Source: Candidatus Nitrotoga arctica
GTDB lineage: Bacteria > Pseudomonadota > Gammaproteobacteria > Burkholderiales > Gallionellaceae
DNA length: 64,000 bases
NCBI RefSeq assembly: GCF_918378365.1
Contig: NZ_OU912926.1
Coordinates: 2,046,001 to 2,110,000, forward strand
Direction: 5' to 3'
The stretch's first letter is position 1. Every line of letters starts with the position of its first letter. The notes beneath the pieces are model-generated. The model had not been told where the DNA came from. It ran no database searches and saw nothing but the letters and a program-made list of their open reading frames with translations. Made by a program: the position numbers and the translations under genes. Shown in pieces: positions 9,776 through 20,057 of this stretch.

Positions 9776-11380
9776 TTGCAATTTAAAGATAAAAATTTAT
9801 ATATAAAGAGCTGCCCAGCCTTTATAAGATTTATTTCACGGCTAACCGCAGGGTTGCTATGGGGAGGTACACTATCGCTGTTTGGTTGTACGAGCGTAGG
9901 GCCTGATTTTAAGCAACCTGACCCGCCCGCTGTGACAAGCTACACCACCCAAAAATTACCGCTGCAAACTGCAACAGCACAAGGTAACTTTGGCGGAGCA
10001 CAACATTTCGTAGTCGGGAAAGATGTACCCGTGAATTGGTGGCAGAATTTTGGCTCGCCCAAACTTAATGCGCTCATCGACCAAGCCCTAAACGCCAGTC
10101 CAACGTTAGATGCGGCGCAAGCTACTTTGTTTCAAGCACAGCAAACCTATGCTGCGCAAGCGGGTTCCTTGCAGTACCCCCAGGTGAATGCCAAGCTGGG
10201 TGCACAGCGTCAAAAGTTCAATCCTTCAATTTTTGGTCAGCCCGGCGGGAGCAAAATATTCGATTTGTATAACGCTGGCGTAACGGTTAGTTATAACCTC
10301 GATCTGTTCGGGGGCAACCGCCGCGCGCTCGAATCTTTTGCTGCGCAGGCTGACTATCAACGTTACCAGTTTGAAGGTGCGCGACTTACGCTTGCTGCCA
10401 ATATCACGACTACTGCAATGTCACAGGCACAATTTACCGCACAGATTAAGGCCACTGTGGCCATTTTGGCAGCACAAAAAAAACAGCTGAATATTACGAG
10501 ACAACGCTTCCAACTGGGGGCTGTGCCGCGCAGTGACGAATTTGCTTTACTTACCCAGGTAGAGCAAACCCGCGCTAGCATTCCGCTTTTGCGTAACAAT
10601 CTTGAGAAAACAAATCACTTGCTTGCTGTGTTAGTGGGTCAACTACCCGGCACGGCGCAAATACCTAAATTTGTTTTAGCAGATTTTAATTTGCCGGCAG
10701 ACCTTCCTCTTATCATACCTTCAGAACTGGTGCGTCAGCGTCCTGACATTCAGGCGTCTGAGGCCTTGTTGCATGTAGCAAATGCACAATATGGAGTAGC
10801 AGTCTCCACTGGCTATCCGCAAATTAACTTGTCTCCTACTCTGGGCTCGCAGGCTCTTGCTGCATCCAGCTTATTCGGAGCCGGATCAATGATTTGGAGT
10901 TTGGTAGGTCAAGTAACGCAGCCATTGTTCAATGCCGGCCTCAAAGCTGGGATTAAATCAGCAGAAGCTGGTTTCAATGCAGCAACAGCTAACTATCGCC
11001 AAACCGTGTTGCAAGCTTTACGTAATGTTGCTGACGTTCTGCGTGCACTAGACAATGACGCGCAAATATTACAAGCACAAGCCGCCGCCGATGCATCGGC
11101 ACAAGCATCGCTTAATCTTATCCAACAGCAATTTTTATTAGGTGGAGTGAATTATTTGCAGCTACTTACCGCGCAACAACAGGCGCAACAAACTCAGATT
11201 AACTTAATTGCCGCGCAAGTTCAGCGTTTGACGGATACCGCAGCGCTTTATCAGGCTATGGGTGGTGGCTGGGTTGCCGCATCAAAGCAACGGGCGGAGA
11301 TACCGCCGCAGCATACTCAATTAGCAATGCAAAATACCGAGCACAAAGGTTTTGTGCGGCATCTTTTGAACCCAAAGTGA
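9776..11380 (+). CDS. RND efflux outer-membrane lipoprotein (NodT/OprM family)
   Basis: About 534 aa. The outer-membrane TolC-like channel of a tripartite pump. A lipobox LSLFGC places the lipidated Cys at residue 38, followed by TSVGPDFKQP, the usual NodT start; two OEP repeats follow (VNWWQNFGSPKLNALIDQAL, and LVRQRPDIQASEALLHVANA later). The start is an unusual TTG at 9776, the furthest frame extension; no ATG precedes the lipobox. It is the first gene of an efflux operon, 15 bp before the adaptor gene. Here the channel gene is first, whereas it is often last. Confidence 0.9.
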   Translation: MQFKDKNLYIKSCPAFIRFISRLTAGLLWGGTLSLFGCTSVGPDFKQPDPPAVTSYTTQKLPLQTATAQGNFGGAQHFVVGKDVPVNWWQNFGSPKLNALIDQALNASPTLDAAQATLFQAQQTYAAQAGSLQYPQVNAKLGAQRQKFNPSIFGQPGGSKIFDLYNAGVTVSYNLDLFGGNRRALESFAAQADYQRYQFEGARLTLAANITTTAMSQAQFTAQIKATVAILAAQKKQLNITRQRFQLGAVPRSDEFALLTQVEQTRASIPLLRNNLEKTNHLLAVLVGQLPGTAQIPKFVLADFNLPADLPLIIPSELVRQRPDIQASEALLHVANAQYGVAVSTGYPQINLSPTLGSQALAASSLFGAGSMIWSLVGQVTQPLFNAGLKAGIKSAEAGFNAATANYRQTVLQALRNVADVLRALDNDAQILQAQAAADASAQASLNLIQQQFLLGGVNYLQLLTAQQQAQQTQINLIAAQVQRLTDTAALYQAMGGGWVAASKQRAEIPPQHTQLAMQNTEHKGFVRHLLNPK

Positions 11381-11395
11381 GCATGGAGTATTTTC

Positions 11396-12538
11396 ATGAC
11401 TAAAGGAACGACCAAGCGCATGATCATCATGCTGCTCATAGCTGCAATAATATTCGGCGGAATTTATGCTTTTCAACAATTTCGCAACAAAATGATACAA
11501 CAGTCTATCAAAAGACAGGCTAACCCACCGCAAAGTGTATCTACCACCGTAGCACAAACATCCACTTGGCAACCTTCAGTCGAAGCGGTAGGCAATCTGC
11601 GTGCTTCTAATGGCACCAGCCTGGCAGCCGAGGTCAGCGGCATAGTCACAGCCATACACTTTGATTCTGGAGCAATGGTGAAAACGGGCCAGCTGATATT
11701 AGAACTGAATGCCGCACCGCTTAAAGCTCAGCTCGAGCAGCTCAAGGTTGCCGTCCGGCTCGCCAAACAGACTTTCGACCGCGACCTGGCTCAACTCAAA
11801 ATGCAGGCGGTCAGCCAAGCTGCAGTAGATATTTCGGCAGCCAATTTGAAAAGTGCCTTAGCGCAGGTAACGATGCAAGAAGCAATCATTGCACAGAAAA
11901 GTATTCGCGCTCCCTTTTCTGGCCAGCTGGGTATACGCCAAGTAGATCTTGGCCAATATCTGGCGCCAGGCACTGCGCTTGTAAATCTACAAAAACTCGA
12001 CCCCATGTATCTGGACTTTACGGTGCCACAGGCCCAGATTGACTTGATTCATGTCGGCGAGAGCGTCACTGTGCAAACCAATGCATTTCCGAACAAAGCT
12101 TTCACCGGTACCATTTCCGCGATTGAACCGCAGGTGGATATATCCACACGTAATCTCAAAGTACGAGCAAGCATTGCCAATCCTAATGGTGAATTACTAC
12201 CCGGATTATTTGCTACGGCGCGGGTAAAGAGAGGGGAGGAAAAACAGTACGTCACCCTGCCAAATTCAGCCATTGCTTATAACCCTTATGGCAGCACCGT
12301 GTTTTTAGTGAAAAATGAAGGAAAGGGAGCCGATGGCAAGCCTAAGCTGGTAGCCGAGCAGCGTTTTGTCACTACCGGCGTTACGCGCGGTGATCAAGTG
12401 GCAGTAATTAGCGGTCTGCAAGTGAATGAAGTTGTAGTCACTTCGGGTCAACTCAAGCTACGCAATGGCACGCCGATATTTATAAATAATAGCTTGCAAC
12501 CGTCGAACAATCCCAATCCACAGGTAAAAGACGAATGA
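11396..12538 (+). CDS. RND efflux periplasmic adaptor (membrane fusion protein)
   Basis: 380 aa. N-terminal membrane anchor at about 9-26, then the barrel-sandwich lipoyl half GTSLAAEVSGIVTAIHFDSG and its partner SIRAPFSGQLGIRQVDLGQY, an alpha-hairpin of moderate length, a beta-barrel and a C-terminal proximal domain. It links the inner-membrane pump to the outer-membrane channel. The last bases overlap the permease start (ATGA, 12535-12538). Substrate not predictable. Confidence 0.94.
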   Translation: MTKGTTKRMIIMLLIAAIIFGGIYAFQQFRNKMIQQSIKRQANPPQSVSTTVAQTSTWQPSVEAVGNLRASNGTSLAAEVSGIVTAIHFDSGAMVKTGQLILELNAAPLKAQLEQLKVAVRLAKQTFDRDLAQLKMQAVSQAAVDISAANLKSALAQVTMQEAIIAQKSIRAPFSGQLGIRQVDLGQYLAPGTALVNLQKLDPMYLDFTVPQAQIDLIHVGESVTVQTNAFPNKAFTGTISAIEPQVDISTRNLKVRASIANPNGELLPGLFATARVKRGEEKQYVTLPNSAIAYNPYGSTVFLVKNEGKGADGKPKLVAEQRFVTTGVTRGDQVAVISGLQVNEVVVTSGQLKLRNGTPIFINNSLQPSNNPNPQVKDE

Positions 12539-15500
12539 ACAACACTGCTGGCGCTGCGATTAGAAAATTTACTGACATTTTCGTCGAACGCCCAGTTCTG
12601 GCAACCGTCATTAGCCTGGTAATACTGGTGCTGGGATTACGCTCGCTGGCCTCATTGCCGGTACTGCAATATCCTTACACCCAAAACGCGGTAGTCACCA
12701 TCAACACGGCTTATCCCGGCGCCGATGCCAATCTGGTAGCTAGTTTCATCACCACTCCCCTAGAAAATGCAGTCGCTCAGGCCAACGGTATTGATTACAT
12801 GACCTCCAGCAGTACCCAGGGAGTGAGCACTATTAGTGCCAATCTTCGATTAAATTATGATTCAAGCAATGCCTTAACCGAAATTAACACCAAGGTGAAT
12901 GCCGTTCTTAATCAATTGCCACCACAGGCGCAAAAACCCACACTTTCTGTTAGCATCGGACAGACCATCGATGCGATGTACATCGGTTTCTACAGTGATG
13001 TTCTCAAACCTAACCAAGTCACTGACTATCTCGTGCGGTCCGTTCAACCCAAGCTACAAGCGATTGAAGGCGTACAAGTTGCCGAATTGCTGGGTGCAAA
13101 AAACTTCGCCTTGCGGGCATGGCTTGATCCACAAAAACTCGCCGCTGTGGGTCTCACCGCTGCCGATATCTATAGTCTTTTGGCTGCAAACAACTTTCTC
13201 TCATCCAGCGGCCAATCCAAGGGACAAATGGTGCAGATCAACCTGAATGCATCTACTGCGCTGCATTCAGTAGAGGAATTCAAGCAAATGATCATCAAGC
13301 AACAAGGCAGCTCGGTAGTGCGCTTAGCAGACGTAGCGAATGTTACTTTAGGCGCAGATGACTATGACACCAGCGTATCTTTTGACGGTAAAAAAGCGGT
13401 ATACGTGGGTATTCAGGTTGCGCCAGGTGCCAATCTGTTGGATGTGATTGCTCGAGTACGCAAAGTGATGCCTGAAATTCAGGCACAGCTACCGCAGGGT
13501 ATGAATAGCAATATCGTTTATGACTCGACCAAATTCGTCAATTCGTCGATTAACGAGGTCGTAAAAACGCTTGTGGAAGCTGTCCTCATTGTCACTGCAG
13601 TGGTATTTGTTTTCTTGGGCTCGCTGCGCTCGGTACTGATTCCGGTGATTGCGATACCCCTTTCACTGATAGGCACTTTCTCAGTAATGCTGGCCCTGGG
13701 CTATTCCATCAACCTGCTCACACTCTTAGCTCTCGTACTTGCCATCGGGCTAGTGGTAGACGATGCCATCATCGTAGTAGAAAACGTAAATCGTCATCTG
13801 GAAGAAGGACTATCACCTTTTGACTCAGCGACGAAGGCGGCGCGTGAACTCGCTAATCCTATTATTGCAATGACCATCGTGCTTGTTGCGGTATATGTAC
13901 CGATAGGCTTTATGAGTGGCCTCACTGGCGCCCTGTTTACCGAATTTGCTTTTACTCTGGTCGGCGCTGTGACTATGTCCGCCGTGATAGCGCTGACACT
14001 TTCACCGATGATGTGTTCGCGCCTTCTACGCTCACCTAAGCGCGAGGGGGGTAACTGGCAAGATCGTTTAGAAATATGGTTGGATAAACAATTTGAACGG
14101 TTACACGTTCGGTATGAAAAAACTCTGCACGGCACACTCAACTTCGTCACGGTAATAGCCATATTCGCATTGGTGGTAATGGGTGGAATTTACTTTCTGT
14201 ACACCACCTCGATGTCTGAACTCGCTCCGCAGGAAGACCAAGGTGTGCTGATTGCAGCCTCTTTTAACGCACCGGATGCGACACTCCAGCAACGAGAAAT
14301 ATTTGGTGAACAGATTCAGAAAGTTTTCAAAGCTCACCCGGAAACAGATCACATTTTCCAGCTAAATATGCCGACACAGGTTATCACCGGCATGGTACTC
14401 AAGCCTTGGGATGAGCGTGCTAAAACCTCCATGCAGCTACAACCCGAAGTACAAAAAGAATTGGGAGAAATTGCAGGCACGCAAAATGCTCTTTTCCAGC
14501 CACCTCCGCTGCCCGGTGCACGCGGCTTGCCAATACAATTTGTGATTACTACCACCGAACCATTCTCCAAGCTCTACGATGTATCCCAGAAGTTCTTGCA
14601 AGAAGCTGAGAAAACGGGCGAATTTATTTTCGTGCAGTCAGATTTGCGCATTGACCTACCCCAAACTACGGTAGTAATTGATCGCAATATGGCGTCACAG
14701 CTCGGGCTAAATATGCAGGACATCGGCTCTGGCCTGTCTGCCATGCTCGGCGGTGGATATGTGAACTATTTCGCGCTTGAGGGTCGGTCTTATAAAGTTA
14801 TTCCTCAGGTAGCACAGCGTTTCCGCCTTAATACAGATCAACTCAAACACTATTATCTGCGTACTGCAAGCGGACAGATGGTGCCACTATCTACGGTAGC
14901 GCATCTGCAAACCAGTACCGAACCAGAAACCATCAATCACTTTCAGCAACAAAATATGGCAACCATACAGGGGGTGGCCTTTCCTACTATTTCACAAGGT
15001 CAGGCACTGGAAAGACTCAAAACTTTAGCGCAGGAAACTTTACCTGCTGGATACAACTATGACTACTCAGGCCCCTCACGACAATTTATACAAGAATCTG
15101 GCGGACTATTACTTACCTTTTTCTTTGCTATTATTATTATTTTCCTGGCACTTGCGGCTCAATTTGAGAGCTTCCGCGACCCTCTTGTTATTTTAGTCTC
15201 TGTGCCCATGTCTATTGCAGGAGCATTGATTTTTATCAATCTTGGTATTGGGCATGCCAAGCTCAATATTTACACTGAAGTTGGCTTGGTAACACTCATT
15301 GCTCTTATCTCAAAACATGGCATTTTGATTGTGGAATTCGCCAATAATTTACAACAAACAGGACTGAACAAGCGTGATGCCATAGAGAAAGCTGCTGGTT
15401 TACGTCTACGCCCGATACTAATGACAACTGCCGCCATGGTACTGGGTGTTTTGCCACTTATCACAGCCAGCGGTGCCGGAGCAGAAAGCCGCTTTAATAT

Positions 15501-15633
15501 GGGCTTAGTGATCGCCAGCGGCTTATCGATAGGCACATTGTTTACCCTATTCGTTGTACCGGGAATGTATATGTTACTTGCTGCTGAACGTAACCATGAA
15601 GCAACCGTACCAAGGTTAAATACCCAAACTTAA
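12535..15633 (+). CDS. RND multidrug efflux permease (HAE1 family)
   Basis: 1032 aa, full length, with the 12-TM RND layout and two large periplasmic loops. Proton-relay residues are intact: Asp409-Asp410 in GLVVDDAIIVVEN (TM4) and the TM10 Lys in LIALISKHGILIVEF. The start FVERPVLATVISLVILVLG is typical of AcrB/MexB/MdtB relatives. It exchanges protons for lipophilic drugs or other compounds. No TetR- or MerR-type regulator is adjacent. It ends 6 bp from the convergent DUF815 gene, with no obvious terminator between. Confidence 0.96.
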   Translation: MNNTAGAAIRKFTDIFVERPVLATVISLVILVLGLRSLASLPVLQYPYTQNAVVTINTAYPGADANLVASFITTPLENAVAQANGIDYMTSSSTQGVSTISANLRLNYDSSNALTEINTKVNAVLNQLPPQAQKPTLSVSIGQTIDAMYIGFYSDVLKPNQVTDYLVRSVQPKLQAIEGVQVAELLGAKNFALRAWLDPQKLAAVGLTAADIYSLLAANNFLSSSGQSKGQMVQINLNASTALHSVEEFKQMIIKQQGSSVVRLADVANVTLGADDYDTSVSFDGKKAVYVGIQVAPGANLLDVIARVRKVMPEIQAQLPQGMNSNIVYDSTKFVNSSINEVVKTLVEAVLIVTAVVFVFLGSLRSVLIPVIAIPLSLIGTFSVMLALGYSINLLTLLALVLAIGLVVDDAIIVVENVNRHLEEGLSPFDSATKAARELANPIIAMTIVLVAVYVPIGFMSGLTGALFTEFAFTLVGAVTMSAVIALTLSPMMCSRLLRSPKREGGNWQDRLEIWLDKQFERLHVRYEKTLHGTLNFVTVIAIFALVVMGGIYFLYTTSMSELAPQEDQGVLIAASFNAPDATLQQREIFGEQIQKVFKAHPETDHIFQLNMPTQVITGMVLKPWDERAKTSMQLQPEVQKELGEIAGTQNALFQPPPLPGARGLPIQFVITTTEPFSKLYDVSQKFLQEAEKTGEFIFVQSDLRIDLPQTTVVIDRNMASQLGLNMQDIGSGLSAMLGGGYVNYFALEGRSYKVIPQVAQRFRLNTDQLKHYYLRTASGQMVPLSTVAHLQTSTEPETINHFQQQNMATIQGVAFPTISQGQALERLKTLAQETLPAGYNYDYSGPSRQFIQESGGLLLTFFFAIIIIFLALAAQFESFRDPLVILVSVPMSIAGALIFINLGIGHAKLNIYTEVGLVTLIALISKHGILIVEFANNLQQTGLNKRDAIEKAAGLRLRPILMTTAAMVLGVLPLITASGAGAESRFNMGLVIASGLSIGTLFTLFVVPGMYMLLAAERNHEATVPRLNTQT

Positions 15634-15639
15634 AGGGCT

Positions 15640-16527
15640 CTATGTAATTCGTAGTGAGCCCGCAGCTTTTCCAGAATAGTCACGTGCGAACTGCCACGCC
15701 ACGCGACCACTGCGCGACGCGCGCATCATCGACCACTGCAGCGCTTCACGACGGATCACGTCGTCCCAGTCCTTGAGATCGACGCCGAACACACTCAGCC
15801 AATGTCGCACGATCTGCAGATAGGCTTCCTGGTTAAAGCTATAGAATGACACCCACAGGCCGAAACGATCCGATAACGAAACTTTCTCTTCTACAGCTTC
15901 CCCGGGATGCAGCTCACCGTCGTCACCGTGCGTCATCTGCAGGTTCTCGGAGAAGTACTCCGGCATAAGGTGGCGGCGATTGCTGGTGGCATAAATCAGC
16001 ACATTATCCGGTACAGAAGCGAAACTGCCATCGAGCACCGTCTTGAGCGCCTTATAACCCGGCTCACCATCTTCGAAGCTCAGATCGTCACAGAAGATGA
16101 TGAAGCGCTCGGAGCGCTTACGCACTAGATCAACAATGTGCGGCAAGTCGACCAAATCAGTCTTGTCGACCTCGATCACGCGCAGACCTTCTGACGAATA
16201 TTCAGTCAGCATAGCCCGGACAATGGAACTCTTACCCGTACCGCGCGCTCCGGTCAGCAATACATTATTGGCGCGCTGGCCACATACAAACTGGCGCGTG
16301 TTATCATCAACGCGCTTTTTCTGATCGTCGATATCCTTCAGGTCAGAGAGATGAATGAGTTGCAAAACGTGCAGCGGCTCAAGCCAGCCGCGGCCCTGAT
16401 TCGTACGCCAGCGCTGGGCCAGCGCGCTCCAGTCGGGCATCGGAGGCGCCGGTGGCAGTATGGCTTCAAAGAGCGACATGAGATGCTCGGCGCGCGCGAC
16501 CAAGCGCTCGATATCATCGGGGTTCAT
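15640..16527 (-). CDS. DUF815 family AAA+ ATPase
   Basis: 295 aa. Walker A GARGTGKSS at 93-101, Walker B FIIFCDDLSF (Asp147-Asp148), sensor-like LIYATSNRRHLMPE and a C-terminal SGRVAWQFARDY block, all standard for DUF815 ATPases, which are common in Proteobacteria and of unknown cellular role. Start chosen by AAGGAGGG upstream. A 36-codon membrane-protein gene lies 51 bp upstream in the same direction. Confidence 0.9.
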   Translation of the reverse strand: MNPDDIERLVARAEHLMSLFEAILPPAPPMPDWSALAQRWRTNQGRGWLEPLHVLQLIHLSDLKDIDDQKKRVDDNTRQFVCGQRANNVLLTGARGTGKSSIVRAMLTEYSSEGLRVIEVDKTDLVDLPHIVDLVRKRSERFIIFCDDLSFEDGEPGYKALKTVLDGSFASVPDNVLIYATSNRRHLMPEYFSENLQMTHGDDGELHPGEAVEEKVSLSDRFGLWVSFYSFNQEAYLQIVRHWLSVFGVDLKDWDDVIRREALQWSMMRASRSGRVAWQFARDYSGKAAGSLRIT

Positions 16528-16578
16528 TGGCTTCCCTCCTTATTCCGGCTTGTCGTAGTCAATGCTCAAAACCACAGC

Positions 16579-16689
16579 CTACGTACCGGGCTGCTCGAGC
16601 TTTCCTTTCGGCCAAGTTGCCCACACAATCCTCAGTAATAAGTACAACGCTATAAATGTCTCAAGCAAAATAACCAACAAACCGTCCAT
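16579..16689 (-). CDS. Putative 36-aa single-pass membrane protein
   Basis: A short gene starting at the ATG at 16689 with a GGAG ribosome site 5 bp upstream and a stop at 16579. The product has one uninterrupted hydrophobic helix (residues about 3-25: LLVILLETFIALYLLLRIVW) followed by a basic tail WPKGKLEQPGT, i.e. a typical small inner-membrane protein. It precedes the DUF815 ATPase gene on the same strand. No homologue recalled. Confidence 0.5.
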   Translation of the reverse strand: MDGLLVILLETFIALYLLLRIVWATWPKGKLEQPGT

Positions 16690-16983
16690 AAGCGCTCCAC
16701 TGCTTAAACAATTCAAACGAAACCAAACGTATATTTAGTCCAGCGCGGTACTGGCTCATGCCCACCCGTTCTCGACGGGCCCGATGCCCTGACCTTAACG
16801 AGATCTATCCCGAGCTGAAAGGCATGCGTCTGCGGGGGCACATCGAAGGTCGCAACTGGTGTTGTACTGAACCAATGGTAGCTCGCCATGATGCCTGACA
16901 CGCAACGTCAGCGACTGCCAGCGAAGACTTGATGCGAATCGACGTCAAAGGATAGGAAATTCAACCGCGTAAGTCAAATTAAC

Positions 16984-17141
16984 AACGAACGATACAGATT
17001 CCATGACTTCCGCGCAAAACGGTCACAGATCTGATCGAGGATGGAAGAAAAGCAAGTGAGCTGACTGACCACAAAACCGAGAGCATCCCGGGCCAAGGTT
17101 ACAACCATCGAGCCGGTAGAAAATCCAAAGCGGTGAAATAA
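16984..17141 (+). pseudogene. Remnant of a tyrosine-recombinase (integrase) C-terminus, frameshifted
   Basis: The frame at 16984 gives RYRFHDFRAK, matching the catalytic H-x-L-R block (FHDLRAK) of phage-type integrases, then runs to a stop. In another frame from about 17022 the text continues as VTDLIEDGRKASELTDHKTE...NHRAGRKSKAVK with stop at 17139-17141, matching the C-terminal helix region before the catalytic Tyr. A one-base deletion therefore separates the two pieces and nothing upstream is intact. It ends 65 bp from the 3' end of tRNA-His, the usual location of an integrase next to its attachment site. Confidence 0.6.
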
Positions 17142-17206
17142 TCTTACAAAAACAGCACTTCATCTTACAAGGTAAGCCAGTATCAATCTGAAACTGCTTG
17201 AATATA

Positions 17207-17283
17207 TGGGGTGACTGATGGGGCTCGAACCCACGACAACCGGAATCACAATCCGGGGCTCTACCAACTGAGCTACAGCCACC
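17207..17283 (-). tRNA. tRNA-His (GTG)
   Basis: 77 nt on the minus strand with encoded CCA (TGG at 17207-17209). Acceptor GTGGCTG pairs with CAGTCAC (one G-U), the extra 5' G(-1) at 17283 faces C73 as required for tRNA-His, the anticodon loop reads ATTGTGATT, and the T-loop is TTCGAGC. Confidence 0.95.
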
Positions 17284-17313
17284 ACGGGGTAAAACATCAA
17301 CAAGATGTGTCGT

Positions 17314-17390
17314 TGGCGTGCCCGACAGGAATCGAACCTGTAACCCCCAGCTTAGAAGGCTGGTGCTCTATCCGGTTGAGCTACGGGCAC
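17314..17390 (-). tRNA. tRNA-Arg (TCT)
   Basis: 77 nt with encoded CCA at 17314-17316. Acceptor GTGCCCG/CGGGCAC, D-loop AACCGGATAG, anticodon arm CAGCC-TTCTAAG-CTGG with anticodon TCT, T-arm TTCGATT. Second of three clustered tRNA genes read in the same direction. Confidence 0.95.
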
Positions 17391-17433
17391 AATTTCCTGT
17401 GGAGCCATTCGACTCTGTACCACTAAGATATAC

Positions 17434-17510
17434 TGGTCGGGGTGGAGAGATTCGAACTCCCGACATCCTGCTCCCAAAGCAGGCGCGCTACCAGGCTACG
17501 CTACACCCCG
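17434..17510 (-). tRNA. tRNA-Pro (TGG)
   Basis: 77 nt with encoded CCA at 17434-17436. Acceptor CGGGGTG/CACCCCG with the C1-G72 pair typical of bacterial tRNA-Pro, anticodon loop CTTTGGGAG (TGG), T-loop TTCGAAT. First gene of the tRNA cluster, downstream of pgsA on the same strand. Confidence 0.95.
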
Positions 17511-17676
17511 AAAGCGGAGCACTATACCTCGCATGCGATAAAAAATCAATAATGTTCGGGTTATTTGTCGCTGGCCTAATGAAATATTCATTTCTGTATA
17601 GACCAATGGCGAAACTTTATGTCGTGTCACTCCTTGCCACTAGAATGGGACCTTTTATGCAAGATAATGCCCACCT

Positions 17677-18243
17677 CTATTTGCGTGCAATTTGTGGCAA
17701 CGCAAGTTTCAAGTAATAAATCATTGACCACAATGTCAAAATAGCAGCAAGATAAATCAACAATGTACCTAATGCATTAGCAGGTAAACCAACCAACGAT
17801 TCATGGCAAAGCAGCAACAATATGGCAATCATTTGAAATACAGTTTTCACCTTACCCAGCATGGAAACCGCGGTGCTCTTGCTTTCACCAAGCTGAGCCA
17901 TCCATTCGCGTAGTGCAGAGATGGCAATTTCACGACCGATAATGATGAAAGCAATGACCATATCCACATAGCCAAGCTTTACCAACATAATCAATGCAGC
18001 AGCTACCATCAGCTTATCAGCGACCGGATCGAGAAATGCGCCAAAAGCGGAAGTCTGATTGAGCGCACGCGCCAGATAACCATCTAGCCAATCTGTGAGA
18101 GCAGCCAACGCAAATATCATCGTACTGACTAGATGCTTGTGGTGCAGAGAAAGTGTTGTGTCAGGCAGGTAAAACACCCCGAGAAACACCGGTATAAGCA
18201 TAATGCGCAACCAAGTCAGTAGATTTGGGATATTGAGTGGCAT
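17677..18243 (-). CDS. pgsA: CDP-diacylglycerol--glycerol-3-phosphate 3-phosphatidyltransferase
   Basis: 188 aa, integral membrane. Makes phosphatidylglycerol phosphate, the committed step to phosphatidylglycerol and cardiolipin. The CDP-alcohol phosphotransferase motif D-G-x2-A-R-x8-G-x3-D-x3-D is complete (DGYLARALNQ...FGAFLDPVADK). Start set at the ATG at 18243, 2 bp after the uvrC stop (a TTG at 18249 would overlap). uvrC-pgsA is a common bacterial pairing. Confidence 0.95.
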   Translation of the reverse strand: MPLNIPNLLTWLRIMLIPVFLGVFYLPDTTLSLHHKHLVSTMIFALAALTDWLDGYLARALNQTSAFGAFLDPVADKLMVAAALIMLVKLGYVDMVIAFIIIGREIAISALREWMAQLGESKSTAVSMLGKVKTVFQMIAILLLLCHESLVGLPANALGTLLIYLAAILTLWSMIYYLKLALPQIARK

Positions 18244-18245
18244 GA

Positions 18246-20057
18246 TCAATGCAATTGTTGATAAATTTTTTCCGCTAGCGACAGACTAATACCCTCTACC
18301 TGCGCCAACTCTTCCAAACTGGCTTGGTACACGCCCTGCAGACCTCCGAACCGAGCGAGCAAATTACGCCTACGCCTCTCTCCTACCCCGCTGATCTCCT
18401 CCAGCATGGATGTAGTGCGCGTTTTACCGCGCTTAGCGCGGTGTCCCCTAATAGCAAAACGGTGCGCTTCATCGCGCACCTGCTGAATCAAGTGCAATGC
18501 TGGATTGTCCGGCAACAATTGTAGCGGTTTTTCATGCTGCGGAAGCAATAATTGCTCTAACCCGGGCTTGCGCTCCACGCCTTTGGCTACGCCCATTAAG
18601 GGGATTTCCATCAGGCCTAGTTGTTCCAACACCTGACAAGCCACACTTAGCTGACCCGCACCGCCATCTATCAAAATCAAATCGGGACGCTTGCCTTCCC
18701 CCGCCTGTAATTTTTGATAGCGACGAAACAAGGCTTGGCGCATGGCTGCATAGTCGTCTCCCCCAGTAATACCGCTAATGTTGTAGCGCCGATACTCGGC
18801 AGTACGCATAGCCAAATTGTCGTACACGACACAGGAAGCCACAGTCGCTTCGCCCATGGTGTGACTGATATCAAAACATTCGATGCGTGACAGTTGCGGT
18901 AGTGCAAGCACTTCGCGCAATTTCTCCAGTCGAGCAAGCTGCCCGGCCTGCTGGCCTGCTTGCTGGTGTAATGTCAGCAGAGCATTTTTCAGCGCCATAT
19001 CCAACCATTGTCGCCGCTCACCACTTGCACTGTGACGTATCTGTACCTTATGCCCGACCTGCTCGCCAAGTAATTCTTCCAAGGCATTTGCCGCGAGAGG
19101 CGTGCTGGTGAGAATAAGAGGCGGCACGCTATGGTTTAAATAATGCTGTGCCAGAAAAGCATGCAACACTTCGTCAGCCGCCTGCCCTTCGGCATTTTGC
19201 GGAAAAAAGCTCTTATCACCGAGATGTCTGCCGCCACGCACCATGGCCAAGTTTAAACACAACACGCCGTTCAGCTCAGCGACAGCGACGATGTCCGCAT
19301 CTGTTGCACGACCACTTTCCATGAACTGCTTTTGCTGCACCGTATGCAGCGCATGCAACTGGTCGCGTAGCGCAGCGGCCTGCTCGTAATGTTGTGCCTC
19401 TGCCGCTTGCTCCATGCCTTGGCGCAGCAATCCTTCCACCTCACTCTGCTTGCCCTGTAATAGCAAATTCGCATTGCGCACATCGATTGCGTAATTCTGC
19501 TGGCTAATCAATCCAACACAAGGGGCAGTACAACGATGAATCTGATGCAACAAACAGGGACGAGCACGATTGGAAAATGTGCTGTCCTCGCACGTACGGA
19601 TGCGAAAAATTTTTTGCAGCAACTGTATACTTTCCTTGGCGGCATGTGAGTTGGGGTAAGGCCCGAAGTATTGATGTTGCTTACCAGTCGCGCCCCGATA
19701 ATAAGCCAAACGAGGAAAACCATGCCCGGTCAGGACGATATATGGGTAAGATTTATCATCTCTAAAAAGTATGTTATATCGTGGTTTTAATGTTTTTATT
19801 AAGTTATTTTCCAGCAGCAGAGCCTCAGCCTCGGAGCGTGTGACCGTCACCTCAATACGGGCAATATGCGACACCATCAAGCTAATGCGTGGTGAAATAT
19901 TTTTTTTCTGGAAGTAGGATGCGACGCGTTTTTTAAGCTGTCCAGCTTTGCCGACATAAAGCACTTGCCCTTGGCTATCCAGCATACGGTACACACCAGG
20001 CAGCAGGGGCAGACTGGCAACAAATGATTTAAGATCAAACTCGGTTGTTTGGGTCAA
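18246..20057 (-). CDS. uvrC: Excinuclease ABC subunit C
   Basis: 603 aa, usual length. Performs both incisions in nucleotide excision repair with UvrB. N-terminal GIY-YIG nuclease (PGVYRML...[17 protein letters not shown]), UvrB-binding UVR helix near 200-235, the RNase H-like 5' nuclease ([33 protein letters not shown]) and C-terminal helix-hairpin-helix ([18 protein letters not shown]). The start is a TTG overlapping the end of the preceding glycosylase gene by 23 bp; no ATG precedes the conserved [17 protein letters not shown], so a weak start is needed. Confidence 0.95.
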   Translation of the reverse strand: MTQTTEFDLKSFVASLPLLPGVYRMLDSQGQVLYVGKAGQLKKRVASYFQKKNISPRISLMVSHIARIEVTVTRSEAEALLLENNLIKTLKPRYNILFRDDKSYPYIVLTGHGFPRLAYYRGATGKQHQYFGPYPNSHAAKESIQLLQKIFRIRTCEDSTFSNRARPCLLHQIHRCTAPCVGLISQQNYAIDVRNANLLLQGKQSEVEGLLRQGMEQAAEAQHYEQAAALRDQLHALHTVQQKQFMESGRATDADIVAVAELNGVLCLNLAMVRGGRHLGDKSFFPQNAEGQAADEVLHAFLAQHYLNHSVPPLILTSTPLAANALEELLGEQVGHKVQIRHSASGERRQWLDMALKNALLTLHQQAGQQAGQLARLEKLREVLALPQLSRIECFDISHTMGEATVASCVVYDNLAMRTAEYRRYNISGITGGDDYAAMRQALFRRYQKLQAGEGKRPDLILIDGGAGQLSVACQVLEQLGLMEIPLMGVAKGVERKPGLEQLLLPQHEKPLQLLPDNPALHLIQQVRDEAHRFAIRGHRAKRGKTRTTSMLEEISGVGERRRRNLLARFGGLQGVYQASLEELAQVEGISLSLAEKIYQQLH

